DNA of 64,000 nt from Caprimulgus europaeus (taxonomy: Eukaryota > Chordata > Aves > Caprimulgiformes > Caprimulgidae). The notes under the pieces were generated by a model that was not told where the DNA came from, searched no databases, and saw only the letters and a list, made by a program, of their open reading frames with translations. Position numbers and translations under genes: made by a program. The stretch's first letter is position 1. Each line of letters starts with the position of its first letter. The stretch is taken from positions 3,250,001 through 3,314,000 of the forward strand of contig OU015550.1 in the NCBI GenBank assembly GCA_907165065.1, in the 5' to 3' direction. Positions 53,429 through 63,462 of the stretch are shown here, piece by piece.

Positions 53429-55351
53429 TTGTGGGCGAGGGGTCAGGCAGAGCTGGTAGGGGGTGGGTGTCCCCCCACCCTGGTGTTTCTGGCCGGGTGA
53501 GATCCAGAGGGATGCGCTGTTGGAAATCCGGCCACTCCTGCTTAGCTGCTTAAATGGGAGCTTAGCGGCTCAGCAAAGCTGTCCCCAATTATCTGCTGGG
53601 ATTCGAGAGGAGGGGGCTGATGTCTCACACAGTGGGTTTGGGAGCAGAAACACCCCCTGTCACTGTTCAAACCCTCATTGCTTGCTAAAAATTTCCCCCC
53701 CACACCTCTTGAGTCCTGTCCCACTGTGGTCACAAAGGTGCCACATCCCCAGGACAGGTGGCAATGCTGCCCTCAGCCCCCCAGCATCCTTCCCCAACCC
53801 TTGGGGTAAGCAGCAGGAATTTTTTTCCCCAGGGATGAGCAGCCTCAGCCTCAGCTCCCCTTTGTCCCTATCTGGATGTTCTGGACATTGGTGATGGGAA
53901 AAAAATATTCCATTGGGATTTGGAGATGCTGTGAGTGTCCAGGGCTGCCCTGGCCATGCAGAGGGACTTGGTGACACCCCCCTGGTCTTCTCCCAAGCTC
54001 CTGCTTCCCCCAGGACCCCGCATGCTCCTCCAGCCGGGGTGCGCTGGCCGCGCGCTCCCGCTCGCTCGCTCTCTCCAAGGAATTTCCTAGAAATTGCTGG
54101 ATTTATTTTTATCCACAACACAGCAGCACCAGGCTGGGAGGGGGTGGGCAGCAGCAGAGTGGGTGACCCAGGCGGTGTTGATGGGCTCCCACCAGCTCCT
54201 GCCCCAGCAGTGAGGGACTGGGGGTTCCCAGTGCTGGGATGGAGGTTTCCAGTGCTGGGGTGGAGGTGATGCTGCTGCAGCTCCGTGTGGGAATGGGTTT
54301 GGGGGATGTGGGGGTCTGAGGGGGGCTGAGGCTCTGGCTGGTTTGGGAAGGCTGTACGGGGCAGGGAGGGTCTATGCAGACAATGGGACCAGTGTGACCA
54401 CTGGGGTCAGTGACGCTGCTGCAGACAGCAGGACTGCCAGGGCCAGAGGGACCACTGGGGACAATGGGACACTGGGAACAGCAGCTGCCAGGTGCCCTCA
54501 GGACAACTGGTGCCTTTTCTGGCCTGAGGGATCCCCCCAGTGTGGGGACAAGCCACCCTGACCCCTTCCCACCTTCTGCAAGAGGCACCAGCATCCCCTG
54601 CTCCACACCATGCCTGGCCAAGGGCATTTCCACTCCTGTGTCCCCAGAGTCCCCTGAGCCCCATCCCTGCGCTGGAACAGGGACCAGGAGGTGAAAACAA
54701 CCTGGCGTGGGCTGGGCAGGGGGTGAGGGCAGGGGTCACACGGCAGGTACAGGCAGGAGGAGGAGGACCCTGGCTCTGCTGGGCAGGCTCATCCCAGGGT
54801 TGCAGAGCTGGAGCTGCTTTTTCCCACCACGACCATCCCGCCGGTGCAGGATGCTCTCACTGCTCTGCGGTGTCACCAAGCCCAGTCCCACCACCAGCCT
54901 GGGCACTGGGGGCCATGTCCCCCCGGTTCCATCATCTCCAGGCTCCTCTCTGCTGCCTCAGTTCACTTCATTGTATTTTTTTCTTAGTTATTGAAAGCAA
55001 AATGGGGCTCCTTGCTCCCCGGTGTCCCCTGCTCCTGCCTGACCCACTTAGTGGGGCCATCTGGTCCCCGCATGGGCAAAGCGGATTAGGGCTGGGGATC
55101 AGGGCTGGGACTTGGCCGTGGGTGGCACCACCAGCGCTGTGACAGCGCCAGCCCAGGCTCCGGGGGTCCTTGAGGGTCCAGCCCCACAGGGGATCAGCCG
55201 CAGAATGAGCCCCCAGTCAGGGAGGGGACCCACAGCAGCCCCTGCCATGGGTGGCCCTGCCCAAGGAGCCCATGTGCCTGCACCCAGCGGGACCCCAGCC
55301 CGCATGGGTTTGTCATCCCACCCTGTGCCTGCACCTCTGTCCCTCTGTCTG
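53429..55351. other. NUDT3-SMIM29 spacer, right part
   Basis: GC-rich, with long low-complexity open frames on both strands and no recognisable protein family. No RNA gene is seen. Confidence 0.5.
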
Positions 55352-55580
55352 TCCATCCACCCAACTAATGGTGCAGGGACGCACGGACCCACCCTGGTGT
55401 GCATCCATCTGTCTGTCCGTCCATCTGTCCACTCACCCAATTAATGGTGCACCAACCCACCCAGGTGTGCACTCATCTGTCTGTCCCACTGTCCATTCAT
55501 CCCTATGTCCATCTGTCCATCCACCCAACTAATGGTGCAGGGACGCACGGACCCACCCTGGTGTGCACCCACCCACCCAT
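55352..55580. repeat. Large-unit minisatellite (CCATCCACCCAACTAATGG)
   Basis: The block CCATCCACCCAACTAATGGT, continuing through GCAGGGACGCACGGACCCAC, occurs at 55,352 and again at 55,518 essentially unchanged. A diverged copy near 55,431 lies between them, and CTGTCTGTCC runs join the copies. Confidence 0.9.
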
Positions 55581-55734
55581 TCCTCTGTCAGCCTCTTCAC
55601 CCCCCCACGCCCCCAGGGGTGCACTCACCTGTCCAGGTGTGTGTGTCCCCATCCCCCCATCCCTCTCTCCATCCTGCCGTCTGTCCGGTGACCTCTCTGC
55701 TCTCCCCTCCACCCCTCCCAGTGCCCCCCTCGTG

Positions 55735-55875
55735 CCCTTTTCCTCCTTTTTCTCTTTTTTCCCGTTTTTTCCTCCCTGCTTTCCATTTTTTCCTGTTTTT
55801 TTTTCCCTTTTCCTCACCCTTTGCCCTTTCCTTTCCCTTTCCCCCCTCCCCTTTTTTTCCCTTTCCTCCTTCAGC
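55735..55875. repeat. Polypyrimidine tract upstream of SMIM29
   Basis: About 140 bases of almost only C and T on the plus strand, immediately before the SMIM29 CpG island. Its position relative to the promoter parallels the tract upstream of RPS10. Confidence 0.85.
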
Positions 55876-55879
55876 CCCC

Positions 55880-56330
55880 ACCCCGATCCTCCCCCCCCAA
55901 TCCCGCCCGGTCTCTGCTGCCCCCTACCGGCCCCGCCCCGACACTGCCCCGCCCCAAGCCCCGCCCGCTCCCCCGCCCCTCCCGTCACGCGCCGCGTGGG
56001 TTCCGGGTGCGGGCGGTGCGCGGCGCGCGCAGGTGGGGCGGGGCGGGGGTGCAATGGGGGGGGTAAGGGGGGTGTAAGAATTGGGGAGGGGACGCGGGTG
56101 GGGTGTCCCGCGTGGGGCTGGGCGGGGGCAGACCCCGCTGCGGGGGTGTCCCCCCCCTCTACCTCCCCTGTGGAAGCGGAGCCCCCGACCCCAGCTCTGC
56201 AGGGAGGGAGGGTGCGGGGTGACCCCCACCCCACGTCAGCCGCCCCCGCGTGGGGCTTCCCGGGCGTTAAGGGGCGGAGGGGGCGCGTCCCGCGGGTGCC
56301 CGTGTCCCGGGGAGCATCGTGCGGGCTGGG
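55880..56330 (+). promoter_or_regulatory. SMIM29: SMIM29 CpG-island promoter and putative untranslated exon 1
   Basis: Dense CpG with at least four CCCCGCCC-type GC boxes between about 55,928 and 55,980. A possible first exon ends at 56,032 with GCGCGCAG|GTGGGG. An alternative donor, GGG|GTAAGG, lies near 56,061. The intron would run to the acceptor CCATGCAG at 56,758. The exact transcription start is unknown. Confidence 0.6.
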
Positions 56331-56344
56331 GTGCGTGTACCGAC

Positions 56345-57764
<1,420 letters not shown>

Positions 57765-58250
57765 TGCTGCCTGGAGAGCTGGGACCGAATCCTGCTCGCA
57801 GGAGGGACGGGAGGAGGGTGTCAGCACCGGGGTCACCGTCTGCTGGGACGGGTGGGACGCGCCCACCATAGCGTGGTGATGCCACCAACCACTGCCCAGG
57901 AGCAATCCCACCCCGTGAGCGCTGATAATGGGTCATCTCCCACCTCAGCACCTATTTTTGCCTTTTTTTGTTTGGCTTGAGCCAACCCCTTCAAACGGAC
58001 AGAGCAGGGTGGCCGGGGCTGGCACCCTGGCAGGGGAGCAATGGGCTGTGGGGCTTTGCCAGGCAGGATGTGGAGCAGCACAGTGTGAGCTGGAGCAAAT
58101 AAACACATTTTTCTGCATTTGGCCATTTTGCAGCAGTAGGAGCACTGCTGGACCACGGGCCAACCTGATGTTGGGGGTTCAGCATCACATGTCCCTGCTT
58201 TGGTGGCATCACAGCTGGGTTTGGTAATAAAAAGGCGCTGAGGATGGGAA
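57765..58250 (+). other. SMIM29: SMIM29 3' UTR with two poly(A) signals
   Basis: AATAAA occurs at 58,098-58,103 and 58,226-58,231; the end near 58,250 is estimated from the second. No coding frame of interest. Confidence 0.7.
58226..58231 (+). terminator. SMIM29: SMIM29 distal poly(A) signal
   Basis: AATAAA about 460 bases after the stop codon, just short of the convergent HMGA1 poly(A) site. Confidence 0.65.
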
Positions 58251-58491
58251 TTTGGGGTGGGGGACAGTAGGGTTGTGCCTGTTTGTTTCCATTGGCAGCT
58301 CCTGTCTGTCCCTGAGGATGGCTGGATGGTTGGCACTGTCACGGATGTCCCTGTGGAGAAGGTACCATGTGGAGCAGCTGCTCCGTGCCTGGGAGTTCAT
58401 CCCACGTGGAGAAAACTTACCCCCACCCCACTGCCAGGGGCTGGACCCCAACCCACATCCAGAGCAGAGACATCAAACATCCATAAAAGGT

Positions 58492-58497
58492 TTTATT
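58492..58497 (-). terminator. HMGA1: HMGA1 poly(A) signal
   Basis: AATAAA on the minus strand, about 1.2 kb after the HMGA1 stop codon. Confidence 0.85.
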
Positions 58498-58929
58498 CAA
58501 GTAACTGCAAATAGGAACCCAAAAGGTCGTTAACAGTAAACCAAAAATAACCAACCAAGCAAACAAACAAAAAATCAAAAAATTCCCAATTTTCTTCTGC
58601 CGGGGCCGCCCAGCACCGACCTCCGGTCCCGCTGCAGCCGTCGTGCATGGGGCAGCGTGGTGGGGGGGAACATCCCACGGTCCCCCCACCCCACAGCCCT
58701 GCCAGCCTCTATCCCTTGGAGCAGCAGAGCAACCTAGACCTTAAAATAACAATTAAAAAAACAACAACAACAAAAAAAAAGTCCAAAAAAAGGAGAGAGA
58801 AAAAAAATACCCCACAGCTTCCCCCACGCCCCCCACCCCCTCCCCTGCTCCCCACCACCATCACCACCAGTGACACCCCCCCAAAAAAAGGAAACCCGGA
58901 GCTAATGAAGCCCCAGCAGCCGGCACAGC

Positions 58930-58939
58930 AGCAGCACGT
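58930..58939 (-). promoter_or_regulatory. HMGA1: miR-15/16-type target site in HMGA1 3' UTR
   Basis: The plus strand reads AGCAGCACGT, identical to nucleotides 2-11 of miR-16, so the HMGA1 mRNA is perfectly complementary over ten positions. Confidence 0.65.
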
Positions 58940-58972
58940 CTGTGAGTTCAGAGAGTGGAACTTAAATATCCA

Positions 58973-58979
58973 GAGGTAG
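58973..58979 (-). promoter_or_regulatory. HMGA1: let-7 seed match (7mer) in HMGA1 3' UTR
   Basis: The mRNA sense reads CTACCTC, matching let-7 positions 2-8. The plus strand continues GAGGTAGTTGTG, resembling let-7 beyond the seed. Confidence 0.6.
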
Positions 58980-59666
58980 TTGTGAATGAAAGGAAAAAAA
59001 CTAAACAAAAAGTACTAAAAAAAAAAATAATCTATATATATATCTCTATATATATACCAGAACCTATGGGGAGGGGGCTGCCCTGAGCCGACACCCCCGG
59101 GGACGGACACCGACCCCGGCATCACCGCAGGAGCCGCTCTCCCACGCACAGTGCAGTCACTCAGGGCTGGGGGGGTCTGGGGTGGGGGGTTTGGGGGGGG
59201 TTTGCCTGGGGTAGCAGCAGGCCAGAGCGAAATTTTAATGCATTTGAGGGGGGGGTCTTGCTTTTGCTGACCCCCCCACCCCCCTCAATCTGTTCCCTGG
59301 GGCAAAGCTCAGTGCTGGGGTGGGGGGCAAGGGGGGAGCCAGCAATTGCTTTGGGTGGGTGAGATCATTGCATTGGGGGGGTGCAGCTGGGGGTCCAGGC
59401 ACCCCCTTTGTGCACGGGGCTGCCCCAAAACCCAGCGCTGGGGAAAGTGGTGGGGGGTGGGGGGGAAAGCTGGGGTGGGTGTCCCCCCTGGGTGGGGGCT
59501 GTGTGGGGGGGGGTCACCCAGGTTGGGTGTTTTTTCCAGTGCTGCCGTTGTCTGAGGGTGAGGAAGGAGCGGAGGAGGGAGGAGGAAAAAGCCAGGGTGG
59601 TGGGTTTCTCCCCATCCCTTCTCCCCCCCCCACCCCGGCCGCCGAGGCCGCGGGACCGTCGGGCGA

Positions 59667-59674
59667 TGAGGTAG
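59667..59674 (-). promoter_or_regulatory. HMGA1: let-7 8mer site just after the HMGA1 stop codon
   Basis: The mRNA sense reads CTACCTCA, an 8mer let-7 match, starting 18 bases after the stop codon. This is near the limit at which ribosomes interfere with silencing. Confidence 0.6.
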
Positions 59675-59691
59675 CGCCGGTTCGGGAGGTT

Positions 59692-59748
59692 TCACTGCTC
59701 CTCCTCGGATGATTCCTGGGAAATGTTCACCTCCTCCTCGTCCTGCTG
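59692..59748 (-). CDS. HMGA1: HMGA1 terminal coding exon (acidic tail)
   Basis: Encodes QQDEEEVNISQESSEEEQ and TGA (59,694-59,692). The acceptor is CAGCAGCAG, so the exon may start at 59,748, 59,745 or 59,742. The first acceptor is chosen here. Confidence 0.92.
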   Translation of the reverse strand, partial: QQDEEEVNISQESSEEEQ

Positions 59749-62646
59749 CTGCCAGGCAAGGGAGCGTGGTCGGGGGGTGCCAGGGGCTGCAGACCCACCC
59801 CCCACCCCCCTCCATATCATCCCTGGATAAAGGACTGAGCGGGCACATCCCACCCTTTGTGCAAAGAGGGAAACTGAGGCAACCTGGTCTAGGGGAAGGT
59901 GTCCCTGCTGATGGCAGGGGGGTTGGGACTGGATGAGCTTTAAGGTCGCTCCAACCCAAACCAGTGTGGGATTCTGGGATTAAGGCTCTGGGGAGACCTT
60001 CTAGGACCTTCCAGCACCTGAAGGGGCTCCAGGAAGGTGGGGAGGGACTTTGGCCAAGGCAGGGAGTGACAGAACAAGGGGTGATGGCTTGAAACTGGAA
60101 GAGGGAGGTTTAGATGAGATGTGAGGAAGAAATTCTTTGCTGTGAGGGTGGTGAGACCCTGGCCCAGGGTGCCCAGAGAAGCTGTGGCTGCTCCTCCCTG
60201 GAAGTTCAGGGCCAGGTTGGATGAGGCTTTGAGCAACCTGGTCTAGTGGAAGGTGTCCCTGCTGCTGGCTGGGGGGGTGGGACTGGATGAGCTTTAAGGT
60301 CCCTCCCAACCCAAACCAGCCTGTGACCCTATGACCAGCTCTTGCTCCAGGTTTAACTCATTAAATCCCGGGTAAGGAACCCCCCGGGGGGGGCTCACAG
60401 CCGCACACCCTGGGTGCACAGACACCCCGCAAGTGTGAGACCACGGTCCCCACTGCCGTGTCCTCAGCTGTCACCAGAGAGGAGCCGGTGACAGCAGGAC
60501 CTGGGTGTCCGTGCCCGGCTGTGACCGTGGTGGCCGTGCACGCGGCGGTGAGTCAGGGCTGAGTGTGAGTGTGAGTGTGAGTCAGCGCCGGCCCCCGCTT
60601 CCTCCGGCTTCATTCATAAAAAAGCCCAACCCACCAGTGGCTGCCAAAGTGGGACACGGTGTCCCCAGGGCGGGATCCCACCCCACCCTGGACCCCCCAA
60701 AAACAACCCCTGGTGCTGTGACACGGGTGCAGGGGACTCCAGGATGTGACCCCCCCCTCCCTGGTTTGCAGTCCTGGCTCCTCCCTTCCTCTCCCTCCAT
60801 AAGGAATTTAACTGGGGAAAAAGGGGAAAAATGGAGCAGAGCAGCCACACCCTGAGGATGCTCCTGGGTGGCTCTTGTCTCCCAGAGCTTGGTGGCAGCT
60901 CCTGGGTGTGGGGACATGCCCCAGGGCTGGGAACAGTGGGATGTGCACACTGGGAAAGGAACAAAACCTGCTCCCAACCGGCCAGGTGATGCTCATGGGT
61001 GCTCAGCAGCCGCTCGTGCTGCTGTGGGGCTGCAAACCAAGGAGGGGTTTGCCCGAGGAGGAAAGGAAAAGCCCACTCACCGATTTTTTGGGTCGGCCTC
61101 GAGGTTTTCTCCCTGGTGTGACTGCAGCTTTCTGAGGAAAATAAAACAAAATGAAATAAAATCAAATATTTTGGTCAGGCTGGGTCTATCCCCTCATCCC
61201 AGGGATGCTGCTGGGAGGTGGATGGTGTTCCTCTTCCTCCTACCCATGGCTGCCAAATTCATCACCCCAGTGGCATCTCCCGGGCTGCTGCACCCAGATG
61301 GTCCTGGGGCCACAGCCAGGCCCCCCCAGCCCCCCTCACCACCAGCTTCCAGCCCTGGGACGGTCCCAGCCCCGTGACTCACCAGGCGGGTGCAGGATGT
61401 GAGTCGCCTTGTTTTTGCAAACAGGTTGATGTGGGTCCACACCAACACACCCTCCCTCCCCCCCCATCCCCAGCTCTGTCCCCCCCACCCCTTCTCTGGG
61501 GGCCAGCACTGAGACACCCCCCCCTCCCAGGGGTACATCTGCCCCAAATTGTCTATAATTGAGCCCAAACCAGACCTGTTGTCCCTGTACACGACTGCTT
61601 GAGTGGAGCAGCCCTGTCCCCAGCCACCTACCCTGCCTTTCGTGGTGGCCTTGTTTTTACTGCCCTTTGGCCGTCCACGGGGTCTCTTGGGGGTCGGGGC
61701 CTCGCTGGGTTCCTGCTGGAGGGAGAGCAGAGCGGGGGTCACTGTGGATTGAGGGTCCCCAGGGAGAGATGTGTGCCTGGAGCAGCTCCCAGTGCAGCAC
61801 TGCACCCCAGGATACTCAAGGCTGGGAGTCCCATTATCCCCAGTAGACCATGCTGGGGCAGGGATGCTCTTGCCTGTGGTACTGGGAGCACTGGTGGTAC
61901 TGGGATTGGTGGTCAGGCACCAGGCACAGGCTCCTGCATGTCCTTCAGCCGTGTCACCCGTCCCACCCCGGCATTAATCGCTCGGCTTAGCCGGACAGTC
62001 CCCACCAGTTCCTCAGCCCAGACCCCAGCTCGCTACTGGTGCTGCTGGGCAGAGCATCAGGGAAGCAGCAAAATCCCTTTTCTGCAGGAAAACGATGTGC
62101 ACAAACCCCACCTGCCCCGGGGAGGGATTGGTGGGGGGGTGGGGGGGGGGGTTGGCACTGCAAAGGTTCCTGCAGCATCTTATCCCTCTGAGCAGCTTTT
62201 GCTAATGAGGCTTTAATTAGCCTGGCTGCAAAGGCAGGTTCAGCTGCAGCCTGGGGAGGAGCAGGGGAGGCTGTGAGCCCTTCCCTGGGTATGGAGGAGC
62301 TCTGGGGGGGGCTGTGAAGCCCCCTCAGGAGGGATTTGCTGCTGGTGAACACCCAGAAGGTGCTGCTCAAAGGGAGGTAATGGGGGCTGCACCATGGGTG
62401 TCCCCATCCCTGCCTGGGGGATGCTGCTGGGTGTGAGTGGGGGATTCCCTGGGGGTGCCCAGCCCTGAAGGGCATCAGGGTGGGCAGAGCTGCCCAGTGG
62501 GGTGACCCCCACCCTTCCCATTCATCCCAGGGGACTCCATGTACCTGTGGCTTCTTCCTGGGCCGCCCCCGGCCCCTCTTCTCTGACACGTCCTTCTCCC
62601 CCTTGGAGGCCAGGGGTTGGCTGGATTTGGCGCTGGATTCGCTCAT
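59692..62646 (-). CDS. HMGA1: High mobility group AT-hook protein 1, short (1b-like) isoform, 4 coding exons
   Basis: Minus-strand exons 62646-62545, 61715-61632, 61131-61081 and 59748-59692 join in phase 0 to about 97 residues (human HMGA1b 96). The protein is a non-histone chromatin factor that binds the minor groove of AT-rich DNA and helps assemble enhanceosomes in the nucleus. Three AT-hooks are visible: KRGRGRPRK (23-31), KRPRGRPKG (44-52) and RKPRGRPKK (70-78). Thr-Pro sites at 42-43 and 67-68 match the CDK1 sites of the family. The acidic tail (DEEEVNISQE then SSEEEQ) has casein kinase 2-type serines. The 11-residue insertion of HMGA1a is not encoded at the first donor. Two acceptors are tandem NAG sites, so length can vary by one to three Gln. 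HMGA1 converges on SMIM29. Confidence 0.96.
59880..59970 (+). mobile_element. CR1 3' tail in HMGA1 intron (first of two adjacent copies)
   Basis: 'AACCTGGTCTAGGGGAAGGT' to 'CCAACCCAAACCAGTGTGGG' is a CR1 3' end of about 90 bases. The next, longer copy begins immediately after it. Confidence 0.9.
59971..60331 (+). mobile_element. CR1 LINE fragment in HMGA1 intron (second adjacent copy)
   Basis: Begins at 'AGGCTCTGGGGAGACCTTCT' and ends with 'TTTAAGGTCCCTCCCAACCC'. About 360 bases, antisense to HMGA1 and very similar to the copies at 11,926 and 63,140. Confidence 0.95.
60332..61080 (-). other. HMGA1: HMGA1 intron, right part of the intron before the last exon
   Basis: GC-rich intronic DNA; a GTGTGA run lies near 60,557-60,580. 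No exon or RNA gene is recognised. Confidence 0.6.
61081..61131 (-). CDS. HMGA1: HMGA1 coding exon 3 (third AT-hook)
   Basis: Acceptor TTTTCCTCAG; donor AAATCG|GTGAGT. The 51-base exon encodes KAAVTPGRKPRGRPKKS. Confidence 0.97.
61632..61715 (-). CDS. HMGA1: HMGA1 coding exon 2 (second AT-hook)
   Basis: Acceptor CTCCCTCCAGCAG is a NAGNAG; donor GGCAGG|GTAGGT. It encodes QEPSEAPTPKRPRGRPKGSK then NKATTKGR. With the second AG the exon would start at 61,712 and lose the first Gln. Confidence 0.96.
62545..62646 (-). CDS. HMGA1: HMGA1 coding exon 1 (first AT-hook)
   Basis: The acceptor CTGGCAG lies 4 bases before the ATG (exon edge 62,650); donor CCACAG|GTACAT. It encodes MSESSAKSSQPLASKGEKDV then SEKRGRGRPRKKPQ (residues 1-34). 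Gly16 replaces the Gln of mammals. Confidence 0.97.
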
Positions 62647-62650
62647 CGTC

Positions 62651-63139
62651 CTGCCAGCAGTGGTGAGGAGGAGTGGGAGAGGGAGGAAGGTCAGTCAGGA
62701 ATGGGTCACCACGCCACTGCTCCCCCCAGCCCTCGCCCAGGGGCTGGTGGGCACAGGGGGCTGTAGAGGTGCCCCATGGGGCTGCCCCCTGCTCCCCTCA
62801 GGGAAGGATGCTCAGCCCCCCCAGCTGCTGCCTGGCCCCTCTGTGGGGATGGAGGTGACTGGTGAGGTATCAGCAGGGACAAAAAGTGACAAGGACCATG
62901 GTCCCCTCCCTAAAAATGTCTCTTTGAATTAAAATTCAGCTGAAATGAGCAGCCTCTGCCCTGCTCCAGCCCCTCACCCACATCCTGCTCCTCTCCCTGC
63001 ATGGAGCAGGGACCAGCCATGCCCAGGGCACTGCCAGGGCCCACAGGGAGAAACCAAAACCATCACTAAGAGTTATGCCCACAAGAAACTCTCACCTGGA
63101 TTTTTTTTAACCCTTAAACCTCATTTGGCAGCACCACGC
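62651..63139. other. HMGA1 5' intron, left part
   Basis: Presumed intron upstream of the first coding exon of HMGA1. A minus-strand donor-like CCAG|GTGAGA near 63,093 could mark a 5' UTR exon, but there is no further support. Confidence 0.4.
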
Positions 63140-63462
63140 TGTGGGGTGCAGGGATTGGGGAGGGACTTTTTATAAGGGCAGGGAGTGACAGAACAAGGGG
63201 TGATGGCTTGAAACTGGCAGAGGGGAGATGGAGCTGAGATGTGAGGAAGAAATTCTTTGGTGTGAGGGTGGTGAGACCCTGGCCCAGGTTGGCCAGAGAA
63301 GCTGTGGCTGCTCCTCCCTGGAAGTGTTCTCGGCCAGGCTGGATGAGGCTTTGAGCAACCTGGTCTAGTGGAAGGTGTCCCTGCTGCTGGCAGGGGGGTT
63401 GGGACTGGATGAGCTTTAAGGTCCCTCCCAACCCAAACCAGTCTGGGATTCGATGATTTTAT
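63140..63462 (+). mobile_element. CR1 LINE fragment upstream of HMGA1 coding exon 1
   Basis: About 320 bases of CR1 3' end in plus orientation, from 'GGGAGTGACAGAACAAGGGG' to 'CAACCCAAACCAGTCTGGGA'. Highly similar to 11,926-12,312 and 59,971-60,331. Confidence 0.95.

Larger units (their letters stand above)
58475..59691 (-). other. HMGA1: HMGA1 3' UTR (about 1.2 kb)
   Basis: Runs on the minus strand from the stop codon to a poly(A) signal, AATAAA (plus-strand TTTATT at 58,492-58,497). The size is like that of the mammalian HMGA1 3' UTR as I recall it. It contains let-7-type seed matches at 59,667-59,674 and 58,973-58,979, a miR-16-type match at 58,930-58,939, a TATATA-rich patch at about 59,028-59,057, and many C tracts in the mRNA sense. 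Confidence 0.85.
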
